Source: Candidatus Eisenbacteria bacterium (lineage in GTDB: Bacteria; Eisenbacteria; RBG-16-71-46; CAIMUX01; JAHJDP01). Taken from it: a stretch of DNA of 64,000 nt. Under the pieces are notes generated by a model. That model had not been told where the DNA came from. It saw only the letters and a program-made list of their open reading frames with translations, and searched no databases. Location of the stretch: positions 1 through 64,000 of the forward strand of contig JAHJDP010000087.1 of assembly GCA_018831195.1 (NCBI GenBank), given 5' to 3'. Within the stretch, counting starts at the first letter, position 1; every line of letters begins with the position of its first letter. Made by a program: the position numbers and the translations under genes. Positions 53,438-62,658 of this stretch are shown piece after piece.

Positions 53438-54076
53438 TCATAAGGCCGCCAGCGTCTCTTTCAATGCGGCTTGAGTCAGCCGCCCGGCCAGCTGCAGCGC
53501 CGGATTCTCTGAGGGAGGCCATGGAAGGGCCGCCAAAAACTCCCGATGCTCCCGCCCCATCCGGTGATTCGGTTCTCTCGGCGGATGTTGTAAATACCGC
53601 TCGATGAGATCAAAACGTGGATTCACCAGCAGCGTTGTCGAGTAGTAGAGATAATTCCGTTTGCGCTGGATACAACTGCCGCCGACTTTCTTTCCGCCGA
53701 CGACCAGGTCGGAGATGCCGTCCTGATAAACCGCCGGGATCCCGGCGTCAGCCAGCCTGGCTATCAGCCAGGATGAAATCTTGTTGAAATACCCGCTATT
53801 CCCGGAAATCCCTTCTGTGGGCAGAACCACCGAAACAATCACATTTCCGGGATCCAAAACAACCGCGCAACCGCCGCCATACCGCTGATAGACCGGCACA
53901 CCGTCCTCGATGCAGTGTTCCACGTGCAGCTCGACCCCGGGCTTGCTGCCGCGGCCGATCACGACGGCGATCTCATCAGGCAGATATACTTTAACATGGG
54001 GGCTTCGATCGGTGAGGACAGCCCGTATGAGATCGTCATCAAATGTATAGGGTTTAATGTCGAGAGAATCACTCAC
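53438..54076 (-). CDS. lplA: Lipoate-protein ligase A-like protein
   Basis: 212 residues from a GTG at 54076, 1 nt after the lpdA stop. It has the biotin/lipoate ligase fold signatures: RYGGGCAVVLDPGNVIVSVVLP, then ISDLVVGGKKVGGSCIQRKRNYLYYSTTLLVNP with the catalytic Lys in GGKKVGG. It is shorter than most LplA/LipM proteins and lacks the usual first strand and helix with ALDE. It would attach lipoate to the E2 subunit encoded two genes upstream. Whether it uses free lipoate or transfers octanoate cannot be read from the sequence. Confidence 0.8.
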   Translation of the reverse strand: MSDSLDIKPYTFDDDLIRAVLTDRSPHVKVYLPDEIAVVIGRGSKPGVELHVEHCIEDGVPVYQRYGGGCAVVLDPGNVIVSVVLPTEGISGNSGYFNKISSWLIARLADAGIPAVYQDGISDLVVGGKKVGGSCIQRKRNYLYYSTTLLVNPRFDLIERYLQHPPREPNHRMGREHREFLAALPWPPSENPALQLAGRLTQAALKETLAAL

Positions 54077-54077
54077 G

Positions 54078-55505
54078 TCAGGAGTCTTTGCGCTTCCTGG
54101 GCGGAGAAATGTGAACCGCCTCGCCCGCGGCGACTTCGGCCGCCTCCATGATCGATTCAGAGAGGGTCGGATGCGGGTGGATCGTGACGATGATATCCTC
54201 GAGGGTCGCGCCCATCTCAATCGCCAGCGTCCCCTCCGCGATCAGCTCGGAGGCCAAGGGCCCCACCATGCCAACACCGAGAACGAGCCCGGAATCGGGG
54301 GCGGATAGGATCTTTACCAATCCATCGGTGCGGCCGATGGCTTGCGCACGGCCCAGTGCCTGCAGGGGAAACCGGCCGACATGAACCTCGATCCCCTTTT
54401 GCTTCGCTTCGATCTCCGTCAAGCCGGTCCAAGCAATCTCCGGATCGGTAAAGATCACGGCGGGAATGGCGCGATTGTCAAAGGCCGATTTGTGACCGCA
54501 CAGAACCTCGGCCGCCACATGAGCCTCGCGGCTGGCCTTATGCGCCAGCATCGGCCCGGGAACAACATCGCCGATCGCGAAGATATGTGGGACGGATGTC
54601 CGGCACTCTTCATTGACTTCAATGAAACCGTGATCATTCACGGTGACTCCGGCGCTATCCAACCCGAGCCTGTCGGTATTGGGCTGTCTTCCGACAGCGA
54701 TGAGAACCTTTTCTGTTTCCAGTTGCTGTCTTGCCCCCTCGTGCTCAACACCGACGAGATACCCTTCACCCGATTCCTTGATGTCAACGACTTTTGAGCC
54801 GTATAGAATTTTCGAAAAGCGCTTTTCAGCATGCTTGACCATAACCTGAACAAGATCCTGATCGGCTCCCGGCAGGAGTTCAGGCAGAAATTCAACAACT
54901 GTTATCGCGGAACCTAATCCGGCATAGACCAAACCGAGCTCAATCCCGATATAGCCGCCGCCGACAATCAGCAGCCGCTCCGGGATTTCGGGGATCTTCA
55001 ATGCTTCGGTCGAGGTCCAGAGATTCATATCTTTCGCGGGCGGGATCGTGCGCACCCGTGATCCGGTGGCAATTATACAATGTTTAAACTCTATTCCTGA
55101 AACATCACCACCCTCGATCGTAAGGGTGGACTTGCTGTCAAAGACCGCCCGGCCGCGAATCACTTCGATACCCCGGCGTTTCATAAGGCCGTCAATACCA
55201 CCGGTGAGCTTGTTGATGACCGAATCGGTCCAATCTCTCAGCTTGTTCAGATCAACATTGATATCCTTGAACGTAAAACCAAACTTTTCGGCGTCTTTTG
55301 CAGCCTGTAAAACCTCAACGGCATTGATCAATACTTTTGACGGGATGCATCCCTCAAGCAGGCAGGTGCCGCCCAGCTTATCCCTGTCATCGATCAAAAC
55401 GACCTCTTTGCCCAGGTCGGCCGCGCGGATCGCCGCGACATAACCGCCGGGGCCGCCGCCGATGACAACGACTTCCGCCTCGGTTTTCAAGCTACCCATC
55501 ACCAT
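54078..55505 (-). CDS. lpdA: Dihydrolipoamide dehydrogenase (E3)
   Basis: 475 residues. FAD-binding GGGPGGYVAAIRAADLG at the N-terminus, redox-active disulphide in GGTCLLEGCIPSK, NAD-binding VGGGYIGIELG, and a C-terminal dimer interface with HPHPTLSES carrying the catalytic His-Glu region. It reoxidises dihydrolipoamide on the E2 subunit with NAD+. It follows pdhC by 48 nt and is tightly coupled to the lipoate ligase gene. Confidence 0.97.
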   Translation of the reverse strand: MVMGSLKTEAEVVVIGGGPGGYVAAIRAADLGKEVVLIDDRDKLGGTCLLEGCIPSKVLINAVEVLQAAKDAEKFGFTFKDINVDLNKLRDWTDSVINKLTGGIDGLMKRRGIEVIRGRAVFDSKSTLTIEGGDVSGIEFKHCIIATGSRVRTIPPAKDMNLWTSTEALKIPEIPERLLIVGGGYIGIELGLVYAGLGSAITVVEFLPELLPGADQDLVQVMVKHAEKRFSKILYGSKVVDIKESGEGYLVGVEHEGARQQLETEKVLIAVGRQPNTDRLGLDSAGVTVNDHGFIEVNEECRTSVPHIFAIGDVVPGPMLAHKASREAHVAAEVLCGHKSAFDNRAIPAVIFTDPEIAWTGLTEIEAKQKGIEVHVGRFPLQALGRAQAIGRTDGLVKILSAPDSGLVLGVGMVGPLASELIAEGTLAIEMGATLEDIIVTIHPHPTLSESIMEAAEVAAGEAVHISPPRKRKDS

Positions 55506-55553
55506 ATCGCAATCCTTTGTTTAAGAGGCTCGAAACTCGTCAAACTTTTCCGT

Positions 55554-56879
55554 TTACGTTTCCAACAGCAAAAGATTCGGATCCGACAATGTCCGGACCA
55601 TTTCTGATACAAACCTCGCCGCATCGGCGCCGTCGGTGATTCGGTGATCAAAGGCCAGCGTCAGCGGAAGCATCTTGCGGATGACGATTTGGCCGTCGCG
55701 GACAACCGCTTTGTCCTGCGCAGCGCCCATGGCCAGGATCGCCACTTCCGGGTAGTTGATGGTCGGGAGCAGGGCGGTTCCGCCCATCGGCCCGACATTT
55801 GTTATTGTGAATGTCCCGCCCTGCAGATCCTGAACCGCGATTTTCCCATCCCGCGCCGCCGCGGCTAATCTTTCAATCTCCGCGGAAACTTCGATGATGC
55901 TCTTCCGGTCGGTTTCACGGATGACGGGCACGATCAAACCCCGGCCTGTATCCACGGCGATCCCGATATTGTAATACTTCTTATAAATGATTTGATCTTT
56001 GAAGTGATCCAAACTCGCGTTAAAGGAGGGCGCCGCCCGCAATCCGGCGGTGACCGCCTTGATCACGAAAGATAGGAGGGTCAGGTGCCCGCCCGGCTTG
56101 CCCTTCCGCCTTTCATTCTCCCTTTTGCGGAAAGCTTCGAGATCGGTCACATCGGCTTCGTCCATGTGCGCTACATGCGGGATCAGCGAGAAAGAGGTGA
56201 TCATTTTCCGGGCGACTTTGCGGCGGATGGATCGAAGCTTTTCTATTTCGATAAGACCCCATTGGCTGAAATCGGGAAGCGGTTCAATGTCGAGGTAGGG
56301 TATCGCCGATGCGGCCCGCGCGGCGAATTCCGTTTCAGGTGAAGCGACGATATCGAGAGGGCAGACCCTTTTCTCGGGCGCCGCCGCACCGCCGGTTCCA
56401 TGGAATCGTTTCACATCCTCGCCCGTCACCCGCCCCGCCGGGCCGGTTGCCGGCACGGTGCGGATATCAACACCCAGCTCGCGTGCCAGCCTTCGGGTCG
56501 CGGGCGCCGCCGCGACAGGTCCCGCGCTCATCACCGCCGCCACGGGCGCCGCGGGTGCCGCTGGAGCCGCGGGTGCCTGGGCCGCCGGAGCCACGGATTC
56601 CTTTTCAGCAACTCCTTTGTCGTCAACGGCGACCGTTCCACCGGTCCCGTCATCAATGACAACAATGACATCCCCGACATTGATAATGCCGCCGACATCA
56701 CCGCTCAGCCGGGCGATGGTGCCGCCTTTTGGAGAGGGAATGGTTACCGCGGCCTTATCCGTTTCAACGTCGACCAAGGGATCGTCCTCATTGATCTTAT
56801 CCCCGGCAGCGATATACCATTTGAGAATCTCGCCCTCTTGAATTCCTTCGCCAAGATCCGGGAGCTTGAACTCGTACAT
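55554..56879 (-). CDS. pdhC: Pyruvate dehydrogenase E2, dihydrolipoamide acetyltransferase
   Basis: 441 residues. A single lipoyl domain occupies residues 1-80 (lipoyl-lysine in VETDKAAVTIPSP). An Ala/Pro-rich hinge near 95-125 leads to an E3-binding domain (ATRRLARELGVDIRTVPATGPAGRVTGEDV). The catalytic domain has the active-site motif FDHRITDGADAARF. The acyl group cannot be fixed from E2 alone, but the E1 proteins look like pyruvate dehydrogenase. Gene order is pdhA-pdhB-pdhC-lpdA-lplA. Confidence 0.93.
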   Translation of the reverse strand: MYEFKLPDLGEGIQEGEILKWYIAAGDKINEDDPLVDVETDKAAVTIPSPKGGTIARLSGDVGGIINVGDVIVVIDDGTGGTVAVDDKGVAEKESVAPAAQAPAAPAAPAAPVAAVMSAGPVAAAPATRRLARELGVDIRTVPATGPAGRVTGEDVKRFHGTGGAAAPEKRVCPLDIVASPETEFAARAASAIPYLDIEPLPDFSQWGLIEIEKLRSIRRKVARKMITSFSLIPHVAHMDEADVTDLEAFRKRENERRKGKPGGHLTLLSFVIKAVTAGLRAAPSFNASLDHFKDQIIYKKYYNIGIAVDTGRGLIVPVIRETDRKSIIEVSAEIERLAAAARDGKIAVQDLQGGTFTITNVGPMGGTALLPTINYPEVAILAMGAAQDKAVVRDGQIVIRKMLPLTLAFDHRITDGADAARFVSEMVRTLSDPNLLLLET

Positions 56880-56888
56880 AATTCTCTC

Positions 56889-57869
56889 CTAATAGTTCAA
56901 TGTTTCCTCAATGGCTTTGTAGATATTTTCCTGGCCGGGAACATAGTTCATCTCCCTCCCAAAGTAGGGAGTCATCACATCATAATTCGTCAACCGCTTC
57001 ACCGGCGCTTCCAGATACATGAGAGCCCGGTCATTAATCTGGGCGATGACTTCGGATGCGATTCCCATCGTCTTCGGCGCTTCTTGTACAATGACGCACC
57101 GCCCGGTTTTCTTCACCGATTCCGCCACCGTCAGGCCGTCCATCGGATTCATCGTCAGCAAATCGATCAACTCGACGGATTTTCCAAGCTTCTCTTTGAT
57201 TTCATCGACGGCTTTTATTGCCGGCCGCATCATAGCGCCCCAGGCGATCACGGTGATATCCGACCCCTCCTGTACAATTTGGGCCTTCCCAATCTCCATG
57301 ATCTCCTCCTCCTCGGGAACCTCCTCGCGGAAGGCCCGGTAGGAACGCTTCGGCTCCATGAAGATAACCGGATCGGGATCCCGGATGGCCGCCAGCAGCA
57401 GCGCCCGCGCGTTTCTCGGCGTGGACGGGATAACAACTTTTACACCTGGAATTGTTGAGTAAAGCCCTTCCCGGCTTTCACTGTGATGCTCCAGCGCCCG
57501 GACACCGCCGCCGTAGGGCATTCTGATAACCAGGGGAACATTCCATTCGCCCAACGACCGGCCCCTGAATCTCGAGGCGTGCCCTTCCAACTGATGAACC
57601 ATGAGATAGGAGAATCCGGAGAACTGCATTTCACCCACCGGTTTCATCCCAGCCAGGGCCATCCCGATCGAGGTGCCGATGATAGCCGACTCAGCCAATG
57701 GGGTGTCGATGACCCGGCTTTCGCCGAACTTTTCAAGGAGGCCGGCGGTGACGCGGAAAACACCTTCATCCCGGCCGACATCTTCACCAAGGACGATGAC
57801 GCTCTCATCTTTCGCCATCTCCGTCTCCAGCGCCAGATTGATCGCTTGAACCATATTCAACTTCGCCAT
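56889..57869 (-). CDS. pdhB: Pyruvate dehydrogenase E1 beta subunit
   Basis: 326 residues with the transketolase-like E1-beta fold: MVQAINLALETEMAKDESVIVLGEDVG, then VIDTPLAESAIIGTSIGMALAGMKPV, and a C-terminal domain ending NVPGQENIYKAIEETL-like. It forms the alpha2beta2 thiamin-diphosphate enzyme with the product of pdhA, whose stop is 3 nt upstream. Ribosome coupling is likely. Confidence 0.95.
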   Translation of the reverse strand: MAKLNMVQAINLALETEMAKDESVIVLGEDVGRDEGVFRVTAGLLEKFGESRVIDTPLAESAIIGTSIGMALAGMKPVGEMQFSGFSYLMVHQLEGHASRFRGRSLGEWNVPLVIRMPYGGGVRALEHHSESREGLYSTIPGVKVVIPSTPRNARALLLAAIRDPDPVIFMEPKRSYRAFREEVPEEEEIMEIGKAQIVQEGSDITVIAWGAMMRPAIKAVDEIKEKLGKSVELIDLLTMNPMDGLTVAESVKKTGRCVIVQEAPKTMGIASEVIAQINDRALMYLEAPVKRLTNYDVMTPYFGREMNYVPGQENIYKAIEETLNY

Positions 57870-57871
57870 CG

Positions 57872-58948
57872 TCAGCTTCCTTTCCTCTTCAAGAAATCCT
57901 GCTTTTGCTCTTCAAGCTCGGGAGTCATTTTGGCAAAAACATGATCGAAGCAAGCCTCGGGCGGGAGCTCGGTAAATTCTTCGAATGCCTTCACGCCGGC
58001 GTCGATTTCCTCTTTTGTCGCCCCCTGCAATGCCTCTTCTTTTTGTTCATCCCATAAACCCTTATCTTCGAGATATTTTTTAAAGCGGATAAGAGGATCT
58101 TTCGCCTGCCATCCCTCAACCTCATCATCTTGGCGGTATTTTTTCGGGTCATCCGCCGTTGTGTGCATCATCAACCGGTAGGTCACCGCTTCAATTAGTG
58201 TCGGTCCGCCGCCGGTGCGCGCCCTTTCAAGCGCCTCTTTTGTCGCGACATACATGCCAAGGGGATCGTTGCCGTCGACCTGGATGCCGGGAATATCAAA
58301 GGCGATCGATTTTTGCGCCAGAGTCTTGGAGCTCGTCTGCTTCTCCCGCGGCAGCGAGATCGCCCACTGGTTGTTTTGTACGATAAAAACAACCGGGACA
58401 TTCCAAACGCCCGCGAAGTTCAACGCTTCATGGAAATCGCCTTCAGATGTGGCGCCGTCGCCCATGATACAGATTACCGACGTATCCTTTTCGCCTTGGT
58501 ACTTCATAGCGTATCCGATCCCGACGGCATGAAGCGCCTGCCCCGCCACAATGATCGACACGGGAAGAATCCGCCGGTTGCCGGATCTTTTGTTCCCCTC
58601 CTCAAAGCCGTTATAATACAACAGTGTTTGTGTAATCGTTTCGCCCCGCAACAGACGTGCGCCCGTCTCGCGGAAGGCGCCGACGAACCAATCCTTGTCA
58701 TTCATTAAGAAGGCGGGGACAATGTGGGCCGCTTCCTGCCCCGTACTCGGGGCGAAGGTGCCGATGCGGCCCTGCCGTTGCAGATTTAACATGCGTTGAT
58801 CGACGGCGCGGCCCATAACCATCCCGCGATAGAGGGCGAGGAGATCCTCATCGCTGATCTTGGGCTCCAGCTCTTTGTCGACATTGCCCGATGCGTCGAG
58901 AATTTGCAGATACGACACAGAGTAATGACCAACCTCTTTTATTGGCAT
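57872..58948 (-). CDS. pdhA: Pyruvate dehydrogenase E1 alpha subunit
   Basis: 358 residues from ATG 58948, which has ACAGGAG about 7 nt upstream; an in-frame ATG at 58978 is less likely. The thiamin-diphosphate motif GDGATSEGDFHEALNFAG...QNNQWAIS is intact. STGQEAAHIVPAFLMNDKDW and GPTLIEAVTYRLMMHT...DDPKKYR resemble the Gram-positive-type PdhA rather than branched-chain E1. First gene of the pdh operon. Confidence 0.95.
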   Translation of the reverse strand: MPIKEVGHYSVSYLQILDASGNVDKELEPKISDEDLLALYRGMVMGRAVDQRMLNLQRQGRIGTFAPSTGQEAAHIVPAFLMNDKDWFVGAFRETGARLLRGETITQTLLYYNGFEEGNKRSGNRRILPVSIIVAGQALHAVGIGYAMKYQGEKDTSVICIMGDGATSEGDFHEALNFAGVWNVPVVFIVQNNQWAISLPREKQTSSKTLAQKSIAFDIPGIQVDGNDPLGMYVATKEALERARTGGGPTLIEAVTYRLMMHTTADDPKKYRQDDEVEGWQAKDPLIRFKKYLEDKGLWDEQKEEALQGATKEEIDAGVKAFEEFTELPPEACFDHVFAKMTPELEEQKQDFLKRKGS

Positions 58949-59294
58949 AGAAGACTCCTGTACGACTGATTTTTCCACCGGCGTAAAAACAACTCAAATT
59001 GGCCAAACATCTGATAATACCAGATCCGCGGCGCCTGAACCACCCTCTCCTTCATACAACTAATAGGAGGTACCGACAAGAAATCTAAGACACTTGAGCG
59101 GCATCTTGGTTTCAATCAGCAGGATAAAAACATCATTAGAATCCATAATCATTCGGGACATTTAGAATGAACGGATCGAATCGACAACGGGCAACCCGAT
59201 GCCGTTAAAGGGGTTTTGGCCGGCGAGGCGGTACCCGGGGCGGTTGGAATCCAGTGCTGTACCCTTCGCCGGTTCCAGCTCCCAAAATCCCTCA
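58949..59294 (-). promoter_or_regulatory. pdh promoter region with operator-like dyad
   Basis: On the minus strand an extended -10 box, TGG-TATTAT, lies at 59022-59014. It is framed by an inverted repeat ATCTG (59009-59013) and CAGAT (59021-59025), so a repressor bound there would cover the -10. A second small dyad, TTGGCCAA, is at 58999-59006. Transcription would start near 59007, about 60 nt before pdhA. No good -35 is seen, as is common with extended -10 promoters. The rest of the gap up to kup's stop shows nothing clear. Confidence 0.45.
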
Positions 59295-61256
59295 TTAGAT
59301 TTCCAGCTGAATTCCCACCTCGATGATTTGATTGTTGGGAATGTCATAGAAAGTGGCGACATTTTGTGCATTTCTCGACATAAAGGAAAAAAGCATTGAT
59401 CGGATGGCTTTTATACCGCCATGTTTCTTTTGTACAAGTCGTTCCCGTCCGAGAAAGAAGCTCATCTTCTCCATCTTGAAATCGAAACCCTTCTCGCGGA
59501 TCAACGCGAGAATATTTCCAACTTTGGGATCCTCCATAAAGCCGTAATGAGCAATGACCTTATAAAAACCATTCCCCAATTTGAATTCCTCGACCTTCTC
59601 GTCATTCGGGACCCGCGGAACCTCCTCCGTTTTAAAATGCAGGAAAAGAATATCACTGTGCAGCACTTTGTTGTGGATCAAATTCTGAACTAACGCCGCC
59701 GGAACGATATCCGGATTCCCCGATAGAAAAACCGCCTGGCCGCTGATGCGATATGGAGGATCGTCCGTCAGCCTCGCTTGGAACTCTTCAAATGTTGGCG
59801 TCAGACCTTTCAACTGAGTCGATAACGACTCCCGGCCGCGTTTCCAGGTGATCATCATGAAATAGATCATTCCTCCTATGACCAATGGAAACCAAGCACC
59901 GTGGAATATCTTACTGATATTCGCTCCAAAAAAGGCAATATCGACGACAAGGAAGACACAGACCGGAAGACCCGCGGAGAACCTTGACCAGCCCCAGCGC
60001 TCCCTGGCTACCACATAGAAGAGGATTGTGGCGATCAACATCGTCGATGTGACGGCGACGCCATAGGCGGCCGCGAGCTTGCTGGTCGTGCGAAATGCGA
60101 GAACAAGACAGATTGTGGCCGCCATAAGAATCCAATTGACGAGCGGAACATAAATCTGCCCAAGATGCTTCACTGAGGTGTGGAGAATTCTCAGCCGCGG
60201 GAAATATCCGAGACGGATCGCCTGGCGGGTGAGCGAAAAGGCGCCCGTGATGACGGCCTGGGAAGCAATGATCGTCGCCGCCGTGGCCAGTATAACCATC
60301 GGAATCAACCCCCAGGAGGGCACCATAGCGTAGAAGGGGTGGTGGGCTTTTTCAGGGTCGGCCAGCAATAGAGCTCCCTGCCCGAAGTAATTCAATAACA
60401 ACGCCGGCAAGACCAAAACAATCCAGACCAATCGAATGGGACGCCGTCCGAAATGTCCCATATCCGCATAGAGCGCCTCCGCACCCGTGACCACCAGAAA
60501 CACGGCGCCGAGGACCAGGAAACCGTGCACTTGGTTGTTGATAAGAAAAGCGACCCCATACCATGGGAACATAGCCATCAGGATTTTTGGGTTTAACGTT
60601 ATCTGAATAAAACCCAGAATCCCGAGAGCGCAAAACCAAACAAAAATGACCGGCCCGAAGAGCGCCCCCACCTTGGCGGTGCCGCGGCTTTGCAGAAGAA
60701 AAAGACAAGCCAGGATAATGACCGTGGCGGGGATTACAAAATAGTGAAAAGCCGGGGCGATGATTTTCACACCCTCAATAGCGCTCAAGACCGAAATGGC
60801 CGGCGTGATCATGCCATCCCCATAGAGCAGAGACGCGGCGAACAGGCCCGCCGTCACAAGAATCCATCTGGCCCTTGTTGTTTTCAGCTGCTTGGGTTGT
60901 ATCAGCGCCGTGAGGGCGATGACGCCACCCTCTCCATGATTATCCGCTCTGAGGATAAAGGTCAGATATTTGAGAGTGACAACGATAATGAGCGCCCAAA
61001 ACATGAGAGAAAGAACACCGAGCACATTATCCGTCGAGATGGCGATGCCGTATTGTCCGTGAAAACACTCGCGGATGGCATAGAGCGGGCTGGTTCCAAT
61101 ATCACCGAAGACCACACCGAGCGCCGCCAAAGAGAGCGCCGCCAGGTGATGGTGGCTTGAGCCTGCTGCACGAAGTTTCTTTTCTTCTGATGGCTTGATC
61201 GGTGTCGTCACGCTATGAACCGGCTTTTTTAAATGGCCCCGCAATAAAGATCCCAT
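59295..61256 (-). CDS. kup: Kup-family potassium uptake transporter
   Basis: 653 residues, typical for Kup. The N-terminal signature LAALSLAALGVVFGDIGTSPLYAIRECF is followed by about 12 membrane segments (including GVLSLMFWALIIVVTLKYL and YGDGMITPAISVLSAIEGV) and a soluble C-terminal domain of about 200 residues with FEEFQARLTDDPPYRISGQAVFLS. It would import K+ with H+. It sits downstream of a 63-nt gap after a small membrane-protein gene on the same strand. Confidence 0.96.
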   Translation of the reverse strand: MGSLLRGHLKKPVHSVTTPIKPSEEKKLRAAGSSHHHLAALSLAALGVVFGDIGTSPLYAIRECFHGQYGIAISTDNVLGVLSLMFWALIIVVTLKYLTFILRADNHGEGGVIALTALIQPKQLKTTRARWILVTAGLFAASLLYGDGMITPAISVLSAIEGVKIIAPAFHYFVIPATVIILACLFLLQSRGTAKVGALFGPVIFVWFCALGILGFIQITLNPKILMAMFPWYGVAFLINNQVHGFLVLGAVFLVVTGAEALYADMGHFGRRPIRLVWIVLVLPALLLNYFGQGALLLADPEKAHHPFYAMVPSWGLIPMVILATAATIIASQAVITGAFSLTRQAIRLGYFPRLRILHTSVKHLGQIYVPLVNWILMAATICLVLAFRTTSKLAAAYGVAVTSTMLIATILFYVVARERWGWSRFSAGLPVCVFLVVDIAFFGANISKIFHGAWFPLVIGGMIYFMMITWKRGRESLSTQLKGLTPTFEEFQARLTDDPPYRISGQAVFLSGNPDIVPAALVQNLIHNKVLHSDILFLHFKTEEVPRVPNDEKVEEFKLGNGFYKVIAHYGFMEDPKVGNILALIREKGFDFKMEKMSFFLGRERLVQKKHGGIKAIRSMLFSFMSRNAQNVATFYDIPNNQIIEVGIQLEI

Positions 61257-61319
61257 TTGGATCCAACTGGCCGGGGCCCTCCGTCAACCATTCATATTGT
61301 GACTCTTTTGACGGTTCAC

Positions 61320-61718
61320 TCAAGGGGCACCAGCAACCTCACGGTATACCGGCGCGGGCATTCCCCTCAAATCATTGTGGTTCAGGAAATACCAGAGGGT
61401 GAGCGATCCGATCACGGTCCCGGTCGGAAACTTGAATAACTCCATGCACGCCAACACCATAGCCATCCTGCGCGCCCACGGCCGCTGCCGCCAGAGCCCC
61501 CATCCGGCGATGAAAAAGAGCACCGCAGAAGCCGCAACCAAGAGCGAAGCCCCCGAGAGGAGAACGGTCAGAAGAGTCAATTCACCGCCAGAAACCCCAA
61601 ACAGGCCATTCCACGCAAGAGCCAAAACTCCTTGAGCGACCATAAATCCTATCGAGAATAAACCGGCCACCGCGAAGTGCCAGCAAGCCAGCATTGTGAT
61701 CCCTTCAGAGCGTTTCAT
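61320..61718 (-). CDS. Small four-span membrane protein of unknown function
   Basis: 132 residues with four predicted membrane helices (MLACWHFAVAGLFSIGFMVAQG, LLTVLLSGASLLVAASAVLFFIAGWGLW, MAMVLACMELFKFPTGTVIGSLTLWYF). Basic loops RQRPWARR suggest cytoplasmic sides. It resembles small membrane proteins of unknown function often found scattered in genomes; I cannot name a family. It is divergent from the ABC-transporter genes. Confidence 0.65.
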   Translation of the reverse strand: MKRSEGITMLACWHFAVAGLFSIGFMVAQGVLALAWNGLFGVSGGELTLLTVLLSGASLLVAASAVLFFIAGWGLWRQRPWARRMAMVLACMELFKFPTGTVIGSLTLWYFLNHNDLRGMPAPVYREVAGAP

Positions 61719-61786
61719 CGTCTTTCCCCTTTCGCCTGGATTACGGCGCCGCGGGGGAAATATTCACAAATTCCGCCGCTGGGCCC

Positions 61787-61813
61787 TTGTCAAAGTTGTC
61801 AAAGTTGTTAAAG
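61787..61813 (-). repeat. Three tandem 9-bp repeats between divergent genes
   Basis: TTGTCAAAG at 61787-61795 and 61796-61804, and TTGTTAAAG at 61805-61813. Read on the minus strand these give repeated TTGACA boxes upstream of the gene at 61718. They may be overlapping -35 elements or a short operator array, or simple slippage. Confidence 0.6.
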
Positions 61814-61929
61814 CGGACGATGCGAGGATCAATGACAGGCTCTCGAGGGAACTCTTTGTGACGCCTTTTCGTATTTTGCACATCACCTCGACAATGGTAG
61901 GATGCGGATTCACCAGGGGGCGGGCCGTC

Positions 61930-62658
61930 ATGCGAAACCTAAATATCGCTCTGCAGAGTTGCCTCGCGCCGATGGCTTCGGCCCGCGCCATCAAGATAAC
62001 CCTGGCGATCTCGCTGCTCTTTCTTGCAACCGTCATCACCGGCCGTGTCCTCGGTTTTGTGAGCATCAGCAATCTCGCTCATCTCCGGGCCCTTGTCTTG
62101 ATTCCCGGGCTTCCCATTGCGGCCATTATCCTTTCGGAAATGGCGTTGCGGGATGGCATCTCGCAAAAGACATTGCTCTACCCGCTTCTCGGCCCCGTTT
62201 CGCGCCCCGCACTCGCCGTTGTCCGCACCCTGGTTACAGCCCTGATTCTCATCACCGGCGCCACCCTTCTTATTCTCATCCTGCATTTTCTAAGACATGC
62301 CGGATGGGGCTCTTTCCCGCGCGAATTTTACTCTATTCTCCTCGGCGCCCTGGCCTATACCGGCCTTTTCAGCGTCATTCATCTTTTTACAAAAAGAGGG
62401 ATGATCATTTCTCTCGCCGTCTACTTTATTTTCGATCACTTTATCGGCCAGATCCCATTCTCAATCAGAAGCATCGTCCCCTCATATCATTTGAGGCTGT
62501 TAACGAATCTGGAGGAGACATTCCAGATACCGATCTCCATGCACCTGGAATCGGGCACAGTCCTCGAATCTTCTGTTTATCTTATCATTATGGCCGCTAT
62601 CGGATTCGGGCTCACAGCCTCCATCTTTTCAAAAAAGAATCTCGGGGAGTTGTGTTAA
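61930..62658 (+). CDS. Multi-span membrane protein, probable ABC-2-type permease partner
   Basis: About 242 residues from ATG 61930 (an in-frame ATG at 61894 is possible; upstream frame is open but reads unlike protein). About six membrane segments are visible (ITLAISLLFLATVITGRVLGF, LVLIPGLPIAAIIL, TLVTALILITGATLLILIL, FYSILLGALAYTGLFSVI, MIISLAVYFIFDHFI, SVYLIIMAAIGFGLTASIF). It abuts the ABC ATPase gene directly (stop 62658, start 62659). The C-terminus is short and soluble. Confidence 0.7.
   Translation: MRNLNIALQSCLAPMASARAIKITLAISLLFLATVITGRVLGFVSISNLAHLRALVLIPGLPIAAIILSEMALRDGISQKTLLYPLLGPVSRPALAVVRTLVTALILITGATLLILILHFLRHAGWGSFPREFYSILLGALAYTGLFSVIHLFTKRGMIISLAVYFIFDHFIGQIPFSIRSIVPSYHLRLLTNLEETFQIPISMHLESGTVLESSVYLIIMAAIGFGLTASIFSKKNLGELC

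Noticed and set aside
59162-59294. Protein-like minus-strand frame just after the kup stop codon
   Set aside because: It overlaps the kup end in another frame, has no ribosome site and no recognisable domain; kup ends normally at 59295.
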